Shown one piece after another: positions 50,499 to 60,300 of a DNA stretch of 64,000 bases. Within the stretch, counting starts at the first letter, position 1; each line of letters begins with the position of its first letter. This stretch comes from Flavobacterium humidisoli (GTDB lineage: Bacteria > Bacteroidota > Bacteroidia > Flavobacteriales > Flavobacteriaceae), in contig NZ_CP096829.1 of the NCBI RefSeq assembly GCF_023272795.1, positions 5,022,001-5,086,000 on the forward strand. The letters are read 5' to 3'. A program made the translations under genes and the position numbers. The notes beneath the pieces were generated by a model that saw only the letters and a list, made by a program, of their open reading frames with translations, was not told the DNA's origin and made no database searches.

Positions 50499-53150
50499 TT
50501 GCACACAAACTTATTTAATATCGTTTTAATATCATTTTTCCTAACTATAGGTTGTGGTAATTTATACTCGCAAGAAATAAAAAACAAAAAAAAGCCTTTA
50601 CCTGCTGTAAAACAAACAGATAAAGAAAATCCTGCAATTACAGATACTATAAAATTAGATACTGTTAAGCCCAAAAAGACTTTTTTGGATGGAAAAGTAA
50701 GATACAAAGCAAAAGACTATGCTAAAATTGATCAGAAAAAAAAGCTGATCACCTTATATAATGAAGCGGAATTATACTATAAAGATGTCGAATTAAAATC
50801 TGGTATAATTGTTCTTAATTATGAAAAAGACGAAGTTTATGCTGGAAGAATTAAAGATTCAGCAGGAGTATTAACTCAATATCCTAACTTCAAACAGGGA
50901 TCAAGTGAAGTACAACCAGATTCTATTCGCTTTAATTTTAAAACAAAAAAGGCTTTAATTTATAATTCAAGAACAAAACAAGGCGAATTAAACATTAAGG
51001 CTTCTGTTACTAAAAAAGAAAACGACTCTGTATACTTTTTAAAAGGTGCACGTATTACGACTGCTCAAGATATTGATCATCCTGAATACTATTTTCAAAC
51101 GAGTAGAATTAAGTTTGTACCAGGCAAAAAGATTGTTGCAGGTTTAACACAAATGGTAATTGCCGATGTTCCTACCCCACTGGCATTACCTTATGGTTTT
51201 TTTCCTTTAAGTAAGGAAAAAAGCGTATCGGGTATTATAATCCCAAGTTATAACGATTCTAATACACGCGGATTTTCATTGCAAAATGGAGGTTATTACT
51301 TTGCTTTGAGCGATAATTACGATTTAACTGTACTCGGTGATTATTATACCAACGGAAGTTACGCCATGCGTTTTGAATCTGCATATGCCACGAGATATAA
51401 GTATCGAGGAAATGTGAACATTCGTTTTGAAAATTTAATTAGCAGCGAACGCGGTTATCCTGATTATTCAAAACAAAGCATTTATAATATTCAGTGGTCG
51501 CATTCTAAAGACACAAAATCAAATCCTAATTCTACTTTCTCTGCTTCTGTCAACATGGGTAGTAGTAAGTACTTCAAACAGTCTATCAACCAAGCCAATA
51601 TTGGATCGAACTTAAATAACACATTAAGCTCTTCTATTTCGTACAATAAAACATTTAATACGATCCCAGGTTCTCGTATTGCGCTATCTGCAACCCATAG
51701 CCAAAACACACAAACAGAAGACATTATTATGACGCTTCCTTCTTTACAAGGAAGTATTGATCGTATATATCCTTTTGTTGGCAAGAATGGCGTTAAAAAA
51801 GGATTAATCAAAAATATCAACTTACAGTACAATGTAAGCGGTAAAAACTACTTTAAAACAAAAGATTCACTTTTTTTCAAACCACAAATGTTTGATGATG
51901 CTCAATTGGGATTACAACAGACGATTCCGTTAAGCACGAACTTTAAAATCTTCAAATATTTTAGTGCAGGAGCCTCTACAACTTATCAGGAAACATGGGT
52001 AAATAAAACGATTCAAAAAGTTTACGACCCTACTGAAGGACAAACAGTCAATAAAACCGTAAATGGCTTTGATTCATTTAGAACATACAATTTCAGCACC
52101 AATTTAGGTACGACGATTTATGGAACTTTTAATTTTGGAGACGATAAAAGAATCCAATCTATTCGACACGTAATGCGTCCGAGCGTAACGTATGCCTATA
52201 CTCCAAGTTTTGAAAAATACTACGACACATATGCCGTCGATGCCTCTGGTAGAATTACTTCTGAGTACACGCGATTTGAAAGCGGAATATACGGATCGCC
52301 AGGAAAAGACAATTCAAACATTGTTGGTTTTGCCTTGAGCAATACTTTTGAAGCTAAAGTAAGAGATCGAGACAGCACAAAAACAGAACCTAAAAAAATA
52401 ATGTTGCTAAACAACTTAAACTTTAGCACAAGCTACAATTTTAATGCTGACGGAAAATCAACTTTTGGATGGCAGCCTGTATTAGTTAGTGGTGGAACAC
52501 AGTTTTTTGACAATAAAATGAATATGAATTTTGGTGCAACATTAGATCCTTATGCGATTGATAATGGTGGTAACAAAATTGACAAATTCAATATCGACAA
52601 TGGCGGAAGTTTATTCAGAATGACAAGCGCAAACGTAACTGTAAACTATTCATTCTCGAATAAAGGAAGCGGAAAAGAAAAAGAACAAAACACACAGAGT
52701 AGGCGAAACGGAGGTCGAAGCGATGACTTATTTGGTACCAATACAGACTTAAACGACAGTCGTAACAGTCAGTTTGCCAATGAACCTGAAAAAGATGATG
52801 TAATTACAGAATTCTTCAATTCGAAAGTTCCATGGGATATGACACTTGCTTATTCTTTAACCTATTCAAACATAAAACGAGAAAGCACTATTTCTGGAAA
52901 CTCTCTTATGATTTCTATCAATACCGACCTTACCCCTAAATGGAAAGCTGGGGTTTCTACAGGATACGATTTTGTACAAAAAGGAGTTACCTTTACGCAA
53001 TTCCGTTTTGAAAGAGATTTATTAAGCTGGAGAATGGCCTTTAACTGGCAGCCTTTAGGCACAAATTCTAACTGGAACTTCTTCATCGGAATTAAATCTG
53101 GTATGCTTAGCGATATCAAATGGAACAAACGAAGCGTTTCAAATAGATAA
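50499..53150 (+). CDS. LptD-like LPS-assembly outer-membrane protein
   Basis: The product (883 residues from TTG 50499) has a signal peptide (LFNIVLISFFLTIGC then NLYSQ), an OstA/LptA-like N-terminal domain (about 60-250; KLITLYNEAELYYKDVELKSG) and a large barrel of about 550 residues. LptD inserts LPS into the outer leaflet. The start is uncertain: TTG codons at 50415, 50448 and 50499 are in frame and no ATG is available near the signal peptide; 50499 fits best because the upstream ones overlap promoter-like elements. It is divergent from the amidase gene. Confidence 0.85.
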   Translation: MHTNLFNIVLISFFLTIGCGNLYSQEIKNKKKPLPAVKQTDKENPAITDTIKLDTVKPKKTFLDGKVRYKAKDYAKIDQKKKLITLYNEAELYYKDVELKSGIIVLNYEKDEVYAGRIKDSAGVLTQYPNFKQGSSEVQPDSIRFNFKTKKALIYNSRTKQGELNIKASVTKKENDSVYFLKGARITTAQDIDHPEYYFQTSRIKFVPGKKIVAGLTQMVIADVPTPLALPYGFFPLSKEKSVSGIIIPSYNDSNTRGFSLQNGGYYFALSDNYDLTVLGDYYTNGSYAMRFESAYATRYKYRGNVNIRFENLISSERGYPDYSKQSIYNIQWSHSKDTKSNPNSTFSASVNMGSSKYFKQSINQANIGSNLNNTLSSSISYNKTFNTIPGSRIALSATHSQNTQTEDIIMTLPSLQGSIDRIYPFVGKNGVKKGLIKNINLQYNVSGKNYFKTKDSLFFKPQMFDDAQLGLQQTIPLSTNFKIFKYFSAGASTTYQETWVNKTIQKVYDPTEGQTVNKTVNGFDSFRTYNFSTNLGTTIYGTFNFGDDKRIQSIRHVMRPSVTYAYTPSFEKYYDTYAVDASGRITSEYTRFESGIYGSPGKDNSNIVGFALSNTFEAKVRDRDSTKTEPKKIMLLNNLNFSTSYNFNADGKSTFGWQPVLVSGGTQFFDNKMNMNFGATLDPYAIDNGGNKIDKFNIDNGGSLFRMTSANVTVNYSFSNKGSGKEKEQNTQSRRNGGRSDDLFGTNTDLNDSRNSQFANEPEKDDVITEFFNSKVPWDMTLAYSLTYSNIKRESTISGNSLMISINTDLTPKWKAGVSTGYDFVQKGVTFTQFRFERDLLSWRMAFNWQPLGTNSNWNFFIGIKSGMLSDIKWNKRSVSNR

Positions 53151-53179
53151 AATACTTTCGAATCAAAAATAATTTTATT

Positions 53180-53560
53180 ATGAAAAAGATCATTTTCACC
53201 GAGAAAGCTCCGGCTCCAATCGGGCCGTATAATCAAGCCGTATTATCTGGAAACACACTTTATGCTTCTGGACAAATTGCAATCAATCCTGAGTCAGGAG
53301 AATTGATTACAGACAACATTAATGATGAGACCAATCAGGTTATGAAAAACATTGCCGCGATTCTTGAAGCAGCAGACATGACATTTGAAAATGTTGTCAA
53401 GTCAACTATTTTCATCATGGACATGAATAACTTTGGAGCAATAAATACCGTTTACGGTTCTTATTTTAACGAAAAAACCGCTCCAGCTCGTGAAACGGTT
53501 CAAGTGGCTTGTTTGCCAAAAAATGTTAATGTAGAAATTTCTATAATCGCTGTGCAATAG
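53180..53560 (+). CDS. RidA-family imine/enamine deaminase
   Basis: RidA deaminates reactive enamines and imines formed by PLP enzymes. The 126-residue length and key residues fit: APAPIGPYNQAV at the N-terminus, the catalytic R104 in PARETVQVA and E119 in VNVEISIIA. It lies 29 bases after the LptD-like gene and probably shares its transcript. Its 3' end overlaps the convergent mgsA by 20 bases. Confidence 0.96.
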   Translation: MKKIIFTEKAPAPIGPYNQAVLSGNTLYASGQIAINPESGELITDNINDETNQVMKNIAAILEAADMTFENVVKSTIFIMDMNNFGAINTVYGSYFNEKTAPARETVQVACLPKNVNVEISIIAVQ

Positions 53561-53915
53561 CATCTAATAATAATTGTGCCGTTGCTTCATTTGTTGCCAG
53601 CGGCACATTATGAACATCGCAAACACGAATTAGCATATTAATATCAGCTTCATGCGGATGACTTGACAAAGGGTCTTTAAAAAAGAAAAACATCTGCGTA
53701 ATTCCTTCTGCAACTCTTCCTGCAATTTGCGCATCGCCTCCAAGAGGTCCAGACAGCATTCTTTGAGTTTTAAACCCTGCCGCTTCTGCTTTTCCTCCAG
53801 TAGTACCAGTTCCAATAAGCCTTATCTTTTCATTATGCAAAACAGCTTCATTTTTGATTAAGAAGTCAATTAAATCAGCTTTTTTTCCATCATGAGCAAT
53901 AATGGCAATTTCCAT
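53541..53915 (-). CDS. mgsA: Methylglyoxal synthase
   Basis: MgsA converts dihydroxyacetone phosphate to methylglyoxal, a bypass that drains triose phosphates when phosphate is low. The 124-residue protein has IIAHDGKKADLIDFL, GTGTTGGKA (phosphate loop), the catalytic SGPLGGDAQI and DPLSSHPHEADI. I chose ATG 53915; longer starts run into the upstream gene. The 3' end overlaps ridA by 20 bases on the other strand. It follows a sugar-kinase gene by 10 bases. Confidence 0.95.
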   Translation of the reverse strand: MEIAIIAHDGKKADLIDFLIKNEAVLHNEKIRLIGTGTTGGKAEAAGFKTQRMLSGPLGGDAQIAGRVAEGITQMFFFFKDPLSSHPHEADINMLIRVCDVHNVPLATNEATAQLLLDAIAQRL

Positions 53916-53925
53916 AAAACCAGAA

Positions 53926-54777
53926 CTATTGATTAGCGACATGGTAAGCAATTAATCCATCAATAGGTCTTCTCAAAACATTCCCTAATTGAAGTTCATA
54001 TTTATTAAACGTCTCTTGTAATTCATCTTTCAAATAAAATGCAATAGATCCAACAAAATGTACTGGAACTTCTTTACAGTTATCGAATTGTTTAATATAA
54101 TTCTTAACAAAAGATTTCATCCCTTTAAAGATAATTTTTCTACAGAATTCTGTGTCTTTATGCTTAATCAAGAACTTTGCGTATGTTGCTAAATAAGCAT
54201 TTGGGTTTGGTTCTTTATATAATTTATTTTTAATAAAATCTGGATCAACGTCGTACTCTTTTTCAAGTTCAACAGCCAATTCTTTAGGCATTTTATTAAA
54301 ATAGTATTTTCTAATTAATTCTTTTCCAAAAACGTTACCGCTGCAATCATCCATTACGATATAACCTAATGATTGAACTTTTTGGTGCAATACTTTTCCA
54401 TCAAAATAACTGCAGTTAGAACCAGTTCCCAAGATGCTAACTATTGCCTCTTCTCCTTTTGGAGTTGTTGCATAAACAGCAGCATAAGTATCTTCTTGAA
54501 CGTCTACTATAGCGTTAGAAAAATATTCTTGAAAGATTCTTTTCAGCCACTCTTTCATTCTGTCTGTACCACATCCGGCACCGTAAAAGAATAAATGTGT
54601 AGCATTTTTTTTATTTTGTAAGATATCAAAACGGTCATTTAATCTTTCGACAATTTCTGGCTCGTCTAGAATTTCAGGATTTAATCCTAAAGTTTGTGTT
54701 GTGAATAATACTTTTCCATTATCATCTATCGCAATCCAATCGGCTTTAGTAGATCCACTGTCAACTATTAATTTCAT
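53926..54777 (-). CDS. BadF/BadG/BcrA/BcrD-type ATPase, probable N-acetylglucosamine kinase
   Basis: The 283-residue protein belongs to the ASKHA ATPase superfamily. The phosphate-1 motif is DSGSTKADW near the N-terminus, GTGSNCSYF is the second phosphate loop, and VGSIAFYL near the end matches the adenosine motif. Proteins of this length are annotated as GlcNAc kinases in animals and many bacteria. With a chitin locus in the same window and gap/pfkA alongside, phosphorylation of GlcNAc is likely but unproven. It is a few bases upstream of mgsA. Confidence 0.85.
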   Translation of the reverse strand: MKLIVDSGSTKADWIAIDDNGKVLFTTQTLGLNPEILDEPEIVERLNDRFDILQNKKNATHLFFYGAGCGTDRMKEWLKRIFQEYFSNAIVDVQEDTYAAVYATTPKGEEAIVSILGTGSNCSYFDGKVLHQKVQSLGYIVMDDCSGNVFGKELIRKYYFNKMPKELAVELEKEYDVDPDFIKNKLYKEPNPNAYLATYAKFLIKHKDTEFCRKIIFKGMKSFVKNYIKQFDNCKEVPVHFVGSIAFYLKDELQETFNKYELQLGNVLRRPIDGLIAYHVANQ

Positions 54778-54859
54778 TTGTTTAGTTTTTGGAATTAGGT
54801 TCTCTATTTTTAATTTAAAAGTGTATTTTTTACATTAATTATAGAAGTAACAAAATAAG

Positions 54860-54891
54860 AAAATCCCGTTATGGTAAAGTAACGGGATTTT
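54860..54891 (-). terminator. Terminator of gap
   Basis: Perfect 12-bp stem (54860-54871 with 54880-54891), eight-base loop, T-rich on the minus strand. Confidence 0.8.
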
Positions 54892-54907
54892 GCAAAAATA
54901 TATATTA

Positions 54908-55912
54908 TTATTTTAAACCTGCAATATGTACAGATAAATCGATTAATTTGCTTGAGTATCCGTACTCATTGTCATACCAAGAAACTAATTTGAAGAAAGT
55001 TGAATTTAAACCGATTCCTGCACCAGCATCAACGATAGAAGTTCTTTTATCTGAAATAAAGTCTTGAGAAACAACTGCATCTTCAGTGTATCCTAAAATA
55101 CCTTTCATTTCATTTTCTGAAGCTTTTTTCAATACAGCTAAGATTTCTTCGTAAGTAGTTTCTTTAGCCACTTTTACAGTTAAATCTACAACAGAAACAT
55201 CAGCAGTAGGTACACGGAAAGACATTCCAGTTAATTTTCCATTTAAAGATGGAATAACTTTTCCAACCGCTTTAGCAGCACCTGTTGAAGAAGGAATGAT
55301 GTTGATTGCAGCAGCACGTCCACCTCTCCAGTCTTTTCTAGAAGGTCCGTCAGCAGTCATTTGAGTTGAAGTAGTTGCGTGAACAGTAGTCATTAAACCT
55401 TCAACGATTTCGAAATTATCGTGGATAACTTTAGCTAATGGAGCTAAACAGTTTGTAGTACAAGATGCGTTAGAAACAACTAAATCAGAAGCTTTTGCAG
55501 TTTCGTGGTTCACTCCCATTACAAACATTGGAGCATCAGCAGAAGGAGCAGAAATGATAACTTTCTTAGCACCACCTTTTAAGTGCTCACTTGCAGTTTC
55601 GATAGTTGTGAAGATACCAGTACATTCAGCTACTACATCTACATCAACTTCGTTCCATTTTAAGTCAGCAGGATTTCTTTCTGCAGTGATACGGATGTTT
55701 CTTCCGTTTACATATAGTTTTCCTTCTTTAACTTCTACAGTTCCGTTGAAACGACCGTGAACTGAATCATATTTTAATAAATAAGCTAAGTGGTCTACGT
55801 CTAACAAGTCATTGATTGCAACAACTTCTACATTATCTCTATTGAAAGACTCTCTAAAAACGATTCTTCCGATACGTCCAAATCCGTTTATTCCTAATTT
55901 TACTTTTGACAT
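54908..55912 (-). CDS. gap: Glyceraldehyde-3-phosphate dehydrogenase (type I)
   Basis: The 334-residue enzyme has the NAD fold GINGFGRIGRIV at the start, the catalytic C151 in ASCTTNCLAPLAK, and the ending WYDNEYGYSSKLIDL with W and Y of the substrate pocket. It oxidises glyceraldehyde-3-phosphate in glycolysis. The next gene upstream is pfkA (93 bases), and the sugar kinase and mgsA follow after a terminator. Type I (GapA-like) length and sequence fit a glycolytic role. Confidence 0.97.
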   Translation of the reverse strand: MSKVKLGINGFGRIGRIVFRESFNRDNVEVVAINDLLDVDHLAYLLKYDSVHGRFNGTVEVKEGKLYVNGRNIRITAERNPADLKWNEVDVDVVAECTGIFTTIETASEHLKGGAKKVIISAPSADAPMFVMGVNHETAKASDLVVSNASCTTNCLAPLAKVIHDNFEIVEGLMTTVHATTSTQMTADGPSRKDWRGGRAAAINIIPSSTGAAKAVGKVIPSLNGKLTGMSFRVPTADVSVVDLTVKVAKETTYEEILAVLKKASENEMKGILGYTEDAVVSQDFISDKRTSIVDAGAGIGLNSTFFKLVSWYDNEYGYSSKLIDLSVHIAGLK

Positions 55913-56005
55913 TTTACTAAATTTTTTGCTTTTGTTTTTATTACACTAATTCAAAGTCTAATTTCCTCACAATAAACTTCTCTCTCTTTTTAAACTTTAT
56001 ATTGG

Positions 56006-56992
56006 TTATGTCGACATAATGTCAGACACTCTTAATAATTCTCTATCAATTTCTGATTTACCTTTGATAGCTTGCTCAAGAGGTGTTAAGATCACTTTAT
56101 CTTCACGAAGTCCAACCATATAGTTAGATTTTCCTTCAATTAAAGATTCAACTGCTTTAACTCCTAAACGGCTTGCCAAAACGCGGTCAAAGCAAGACGG
56201 CGAACCACCACGCTGCATGTGCCCTAATACAGAAACACGTACATCGTATTCAGGTAAATTAGCTTCAACATAATCTTTTAATTCGAATACGTTTTTACCA
56301 ATTTTATCTCCTTCAGCGATTACAACAATACTAGATGATTTTCCTGATGCTTTACTTTTTTGAAGTGAATCTAAAAGACGATCTAAACCTAAATCTTCTT
56401 CAGGAATAAGAATTTCTTCTGCTCCTGCACCAATACCAGCGTTAAGAGCAATGTGACCCGCATCTCTACCCATAACCTCTACAAAGAAAAGACGGTTATG
56501 AGAACTTGCCGTGTCTCTAATTTTATCGATACAGTCTACAACAGTATTTAAAGCCGTATCGTACCCTAGAGTAAAACTTGTACCAAAAATATCATTATCA
56601 ATTGTACCTGGAATTCCCATTATTGGGAAATCGAATTCTGAATTAAAAATTAATCCTCCGGTAAAACTACCATCACCACCAATAACAACTAAAGCATCCA
56701 CACCAGCCTTAACTAGGTTTTCGTGTGCCTTCTTTCTACCTTCAGGGGTTCTAAACTCAACTGAACGAGCCGATTTTAAGATCGTTCCACCTTTGTTTAC
56801 AATATTATTTACGCTTCGTGGTCCCATTTCTTTGAAGTCGCCTTCAATCATTCCCTGATACCCTCTATAAATTCCGATGCATTCTATATTATGGTATGCG
56901 CAAGTTCGAACAACTGATCGTATTGCAGCATTCATTCCAGGTGAATCTCCTCCTGAGGTAAGAACACCTACTTTTTTTATTGTTTTTGGCAT
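56006..56992 (-). CDS. pfkA: ATP-dependent 6-phosphofructokinase
   Basis: PfkA phosphorylates fructose-6-phosphate at the key control step of glycolysis. The 328-residue length and motifs fit the ATP-dependent bacterial type: GGDSPGMNAAIR at 14-25, GGDGS at 105-109 (glycine where PPi enzymes have aspartate), PGTIDNDI with the catalytic D132 and LGHMQRGGSPSCFDR. The partner gap gene lies downstream, so the two may be co-transcribed. Confidence 0.97.
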   Translation of the reverse strand: MPKTIKKVGVLTSGGDSPGMNAAIRSVVRTCAYHNIECIGIYRGYQGMIEGDFKEMGPRSVNNIVNKGGTILKSARSVEFRTPEGRKKAHENLVKAGVDALVVIGGDGSFTGGLIFNSEFDFPIMGIPGTIDNDIFGTSFTLGYDTALNTVVDCIDKIRDTASSHNRLFFVEVMGRDAGHIALNAGIGAGAEEILIPEEDLGLDRLLDSLQKSKASGKSSSIVVIAEGDKIGKNVFELKDYVEANLPEYDVRVSVLGHMQRGGSPSCFDRVLASRLGVKAVESLIEGKSNYMVGLREDKVILTPLEQAIKGKSEIDRELLRVSDIMST

Positions 56993-57301
56993 TATTTAAG
57001 TATTAAAGTGTAAAATTAGCAAACATTCAGCACTTTTCGGGTTACGATTATCATAAATTAATAAAATCTGTTAAATTCAAACGTTTTCGTTAATAAGTTT
57101 TTTCTAGGAAAAAATTTCATTAAAAATAATAAAACAGTATTTTTTTAATTAAATCGTCAAAATTAACAATACCCTGATGAAGTGTTATAAAAATGAGAAT
57201 TTCCCGCTCACATGGAAAATTCTATTAGAGTGCCTAAATTTAGCACAAAAAAAACCATTATGAGAATAATGGTTTTATAAAAGTCTATTTTTAACAAAGT
57301 G
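56993..57301. other. 309-base AT-rich spacer between pfkA and the TamB gene
   Basis: No gene or repeat is visible except the terminator at 57246-57276, which serves the TamB gene (its stop is at 57302). Confidence 0.6.
57246..57276 (-). terminator. Terminator of the TamB gene
   Basis: AAAACCATTA (57251-57260) pairs with TAATGGTTTT (57267-57276), and a run of T follows on the minus strand. Confidence 0.8.
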
Positions 57302-60300
57302 TTAATAATCGTTGTCTGGAATTAATCCCTCATTATTATTATTTGGAGTTCGTGTTTGTGACTGTTCCTTTTTCTTCTTTTCTTCTTCTTTTTTTCTTTT
57401 CTCCTCGTCTTCTTTTGCTTTCTTTTTATTTTTCTCAGAATCTTTTTTACTTGTAAAATTCATATAATCCGGATTTAAATAAGAATCCGGCGTTTGATCG
57501 GCAGAAGAACCTTTTACAGCTTTTTCAATTTTATGGCTTTTAAACAGTTTATTTACAAGCTCGCTAAAGGTATCAAAATCTACTTCATATGAGATACCAA
57601 CTCCTTGCGTATATCCAATTCCCTGTCCAATATAATTAATATCATTTTCTTTATTGAATAAGCGAAGATTCATCGTACCGTCTTCATTTACACGATACAA
57701 AATCTCAATATCTCCAACAATAGCAGATTCATTCACACCTCCAACAGGAACTCCTAATTTACCATTGATCGTAATTCGTTCATTTACTTGAGACGATATA
57801 TTGGCTACAAACTGACCATCAACCTCCTGCCCTGTTCTTCTATCTGCTGCAATATAATTCAAATCGATGTTTACTTTATCATTATCCGATTTGATAATTC
57901 CACCCAGCAAACTTGAAGCAGTTTCTGTTAACGTTCCAGAAAAATCTCCTTGGCTAAATCCATCTGTACTCATAAATGAACCCGTTGACAATAAATAAAG
58001 CGCTTGTGTCTGACGAATATCCTTATCATCAAGCTTATACTGTATCTCCGACTTTAAAACATTACTTACTGATGGGAATTGAATATCAAAATTAGGTTCT
58101 GGACTGGCCAAATCTCCTCTCAACCCAATAACAACTTCTACAGGAACTTTTTTATTAAATGAAGAAGTATTATCTAAAAGCACCGCTGGATTGGCCTGCG
58201 TTTTATAAACGGCCTCCAAATTCAGCTGAGCACGCATGGGGTTTCCTTCCCAAATAATAGAACCTCCTTTTTTAACCGTAAACTTTTTATCGATAAGTCC
58301 GCCATATTTAAAGTTATAAGTTCCTTCGTATGCCTGGAAATCCCCCCACATATTAAATTTACCCAAAGTATTAATTTTAAATAAAAGCGATCCGTATCCT
58401 TTTCCTTTCATACCATGACCAGAATTTCGATCTAGAATAACTTCTACTTCGGCATCTGGCGTAATATCAAAATCAAATTCTAGCTCAAGTCCATTGTAAT
58501 CTCTGGTTTTTTCTACAATTCCATTGGCTAGATTATACTTTTCTTTTGGTGTTACAAAATGAATCCAGCTACTTTCTCCAACACTCTGCGTATTATTAAT
58601 TGGTATCTTAACCTCGGTGCCTTTTTCAGATTTTGCATCTACCTTAATAAACAGAGCATCAACAGGACCTTTTATGCTGGCCGATCCGTTTATAAATGCC
58701 GTTCCAAAATAGGCAGCATCATCGCTATCCTTTGTATCGAGTGCCACTAATCGTTTAGAAGTAATATTCAAATCTAACTTCCAATCACCAAAATTATTAT
58801 GCTCAATACTTCCATTCAACAAACCTTTCGTATTGTATTTAGTATCTGTCAACTGATTATTTCTAAACAAGAATTTCTCGTTCGTTAAATCAATTACCGT
58901 TCGATCGCTAAGTTCGTAATCTGTATTTAGGTACGGAATGGTCATTCCTGCTTTTTCTACATACAAACGACCGTTGATTTCTGGTTTTTTCAAATTGCCA
59001 ATAACAGCAGCGTTTCCAGAAACAGAACCGCGAACGTTCGATAAAACATCTCCACCAATAGTTCCTAATGTAGCCAAATTGAAACCTTCAAGTTTCAGAC
59101 TCATGTCCATAACCGTTTCTTTATTCTCTACAGCAAAAGTTCCGTTTGCCCTAAACGATTCTGTAAAGCCATTTTGAATCGATGAATTAACCGTAAACTT
59201 TTTAAAGCTTTCATCTCCAGAAATATCAAAATTAAGAGTCCCCAATTCGGTCTTATTCATAACCAGATGATCGATTTTTATGGATGCCGTGGGCTGATAA
59301 ACATTTTTATTCTGCTTATAATTGACATTTCCATTCAAGTTACCATCAAATACAAACTTGGAATTTACAGGTGTGATTTTATTAATATCAACATCTTCAA
59401 AAGTCAGTTCGAGATCTTTATAATCTGTACCTTTTATAACTCCGTTTAAATCAATTTTTTGGTTTTCGTGAGATAAAACGATATTATCAAATGTGAAGTT
59501 TTTAAAAAATTGATCAATTATAATCTGATTATCTTTTTCAGCATCTTCATTTAAGTACCAGATATAATCCTTAAACTTCATTTCAGATTTCTTGATCCCG
59601 ACAATATTGTTTTTGCTCTTATCTATAGTATGGTATAAATCTAAATTAAAGTAATCCTCTCCTTGATTTCCTCCTTTAAACTCCGAACGCACATAAAGAG
59701 TATCATTTGCCGTAACATTAATCAAATTGAAATCACGTATTTTATAATAAGGCGTCTTAATACTATCTAATTCGACATAGGCATTATAAAGCGGGTTTTT
59801 ATTATCAATATTAATACGGATATTATCAAAGGTATTTTTGTCTGCTGTAATTTTTTTAGATCTAAAACGAAATTTAAATTCTTGCAAATCCGAATCAATC
59901 TTCCCGCGCACAACTGTAGACGAATCAATATTTATTTGCGGATAAAGCATTTCAACGACTTTATCGTAAACACGGAAATTAAAGCGTAAAAACTGCCCTT
60001 TTCTTACTTTATAAGGCTTGTAATTGGTATACAAACTTCCTACAGAATTCATAACCAATTTATCCAATTGATCAAATCTAAATTTACCCACAATTTTTCC
60101 GTCAACCACATCATTCGAACTAATCGTTATGGTTCTCAAACGATCGGCATCAAAACTTGAGTTCAAATTCACCTGATCAAAAACGTAAGTCGATTTTGGG
60201 TTTTCATATTCTGCATCATTAATAAAAATGTCACCTTGCAGATTTTCTATAGAATTTCCAGTTAATTGGACTACAACATCTCCTCTAAAACGCGAAATCG

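Noticed and set aside
53916..53951. Longer start for mgsA
   Set aside because: It would overlap the kinase gene and adds non-homologous residues before the MEIAIIAHDG start.
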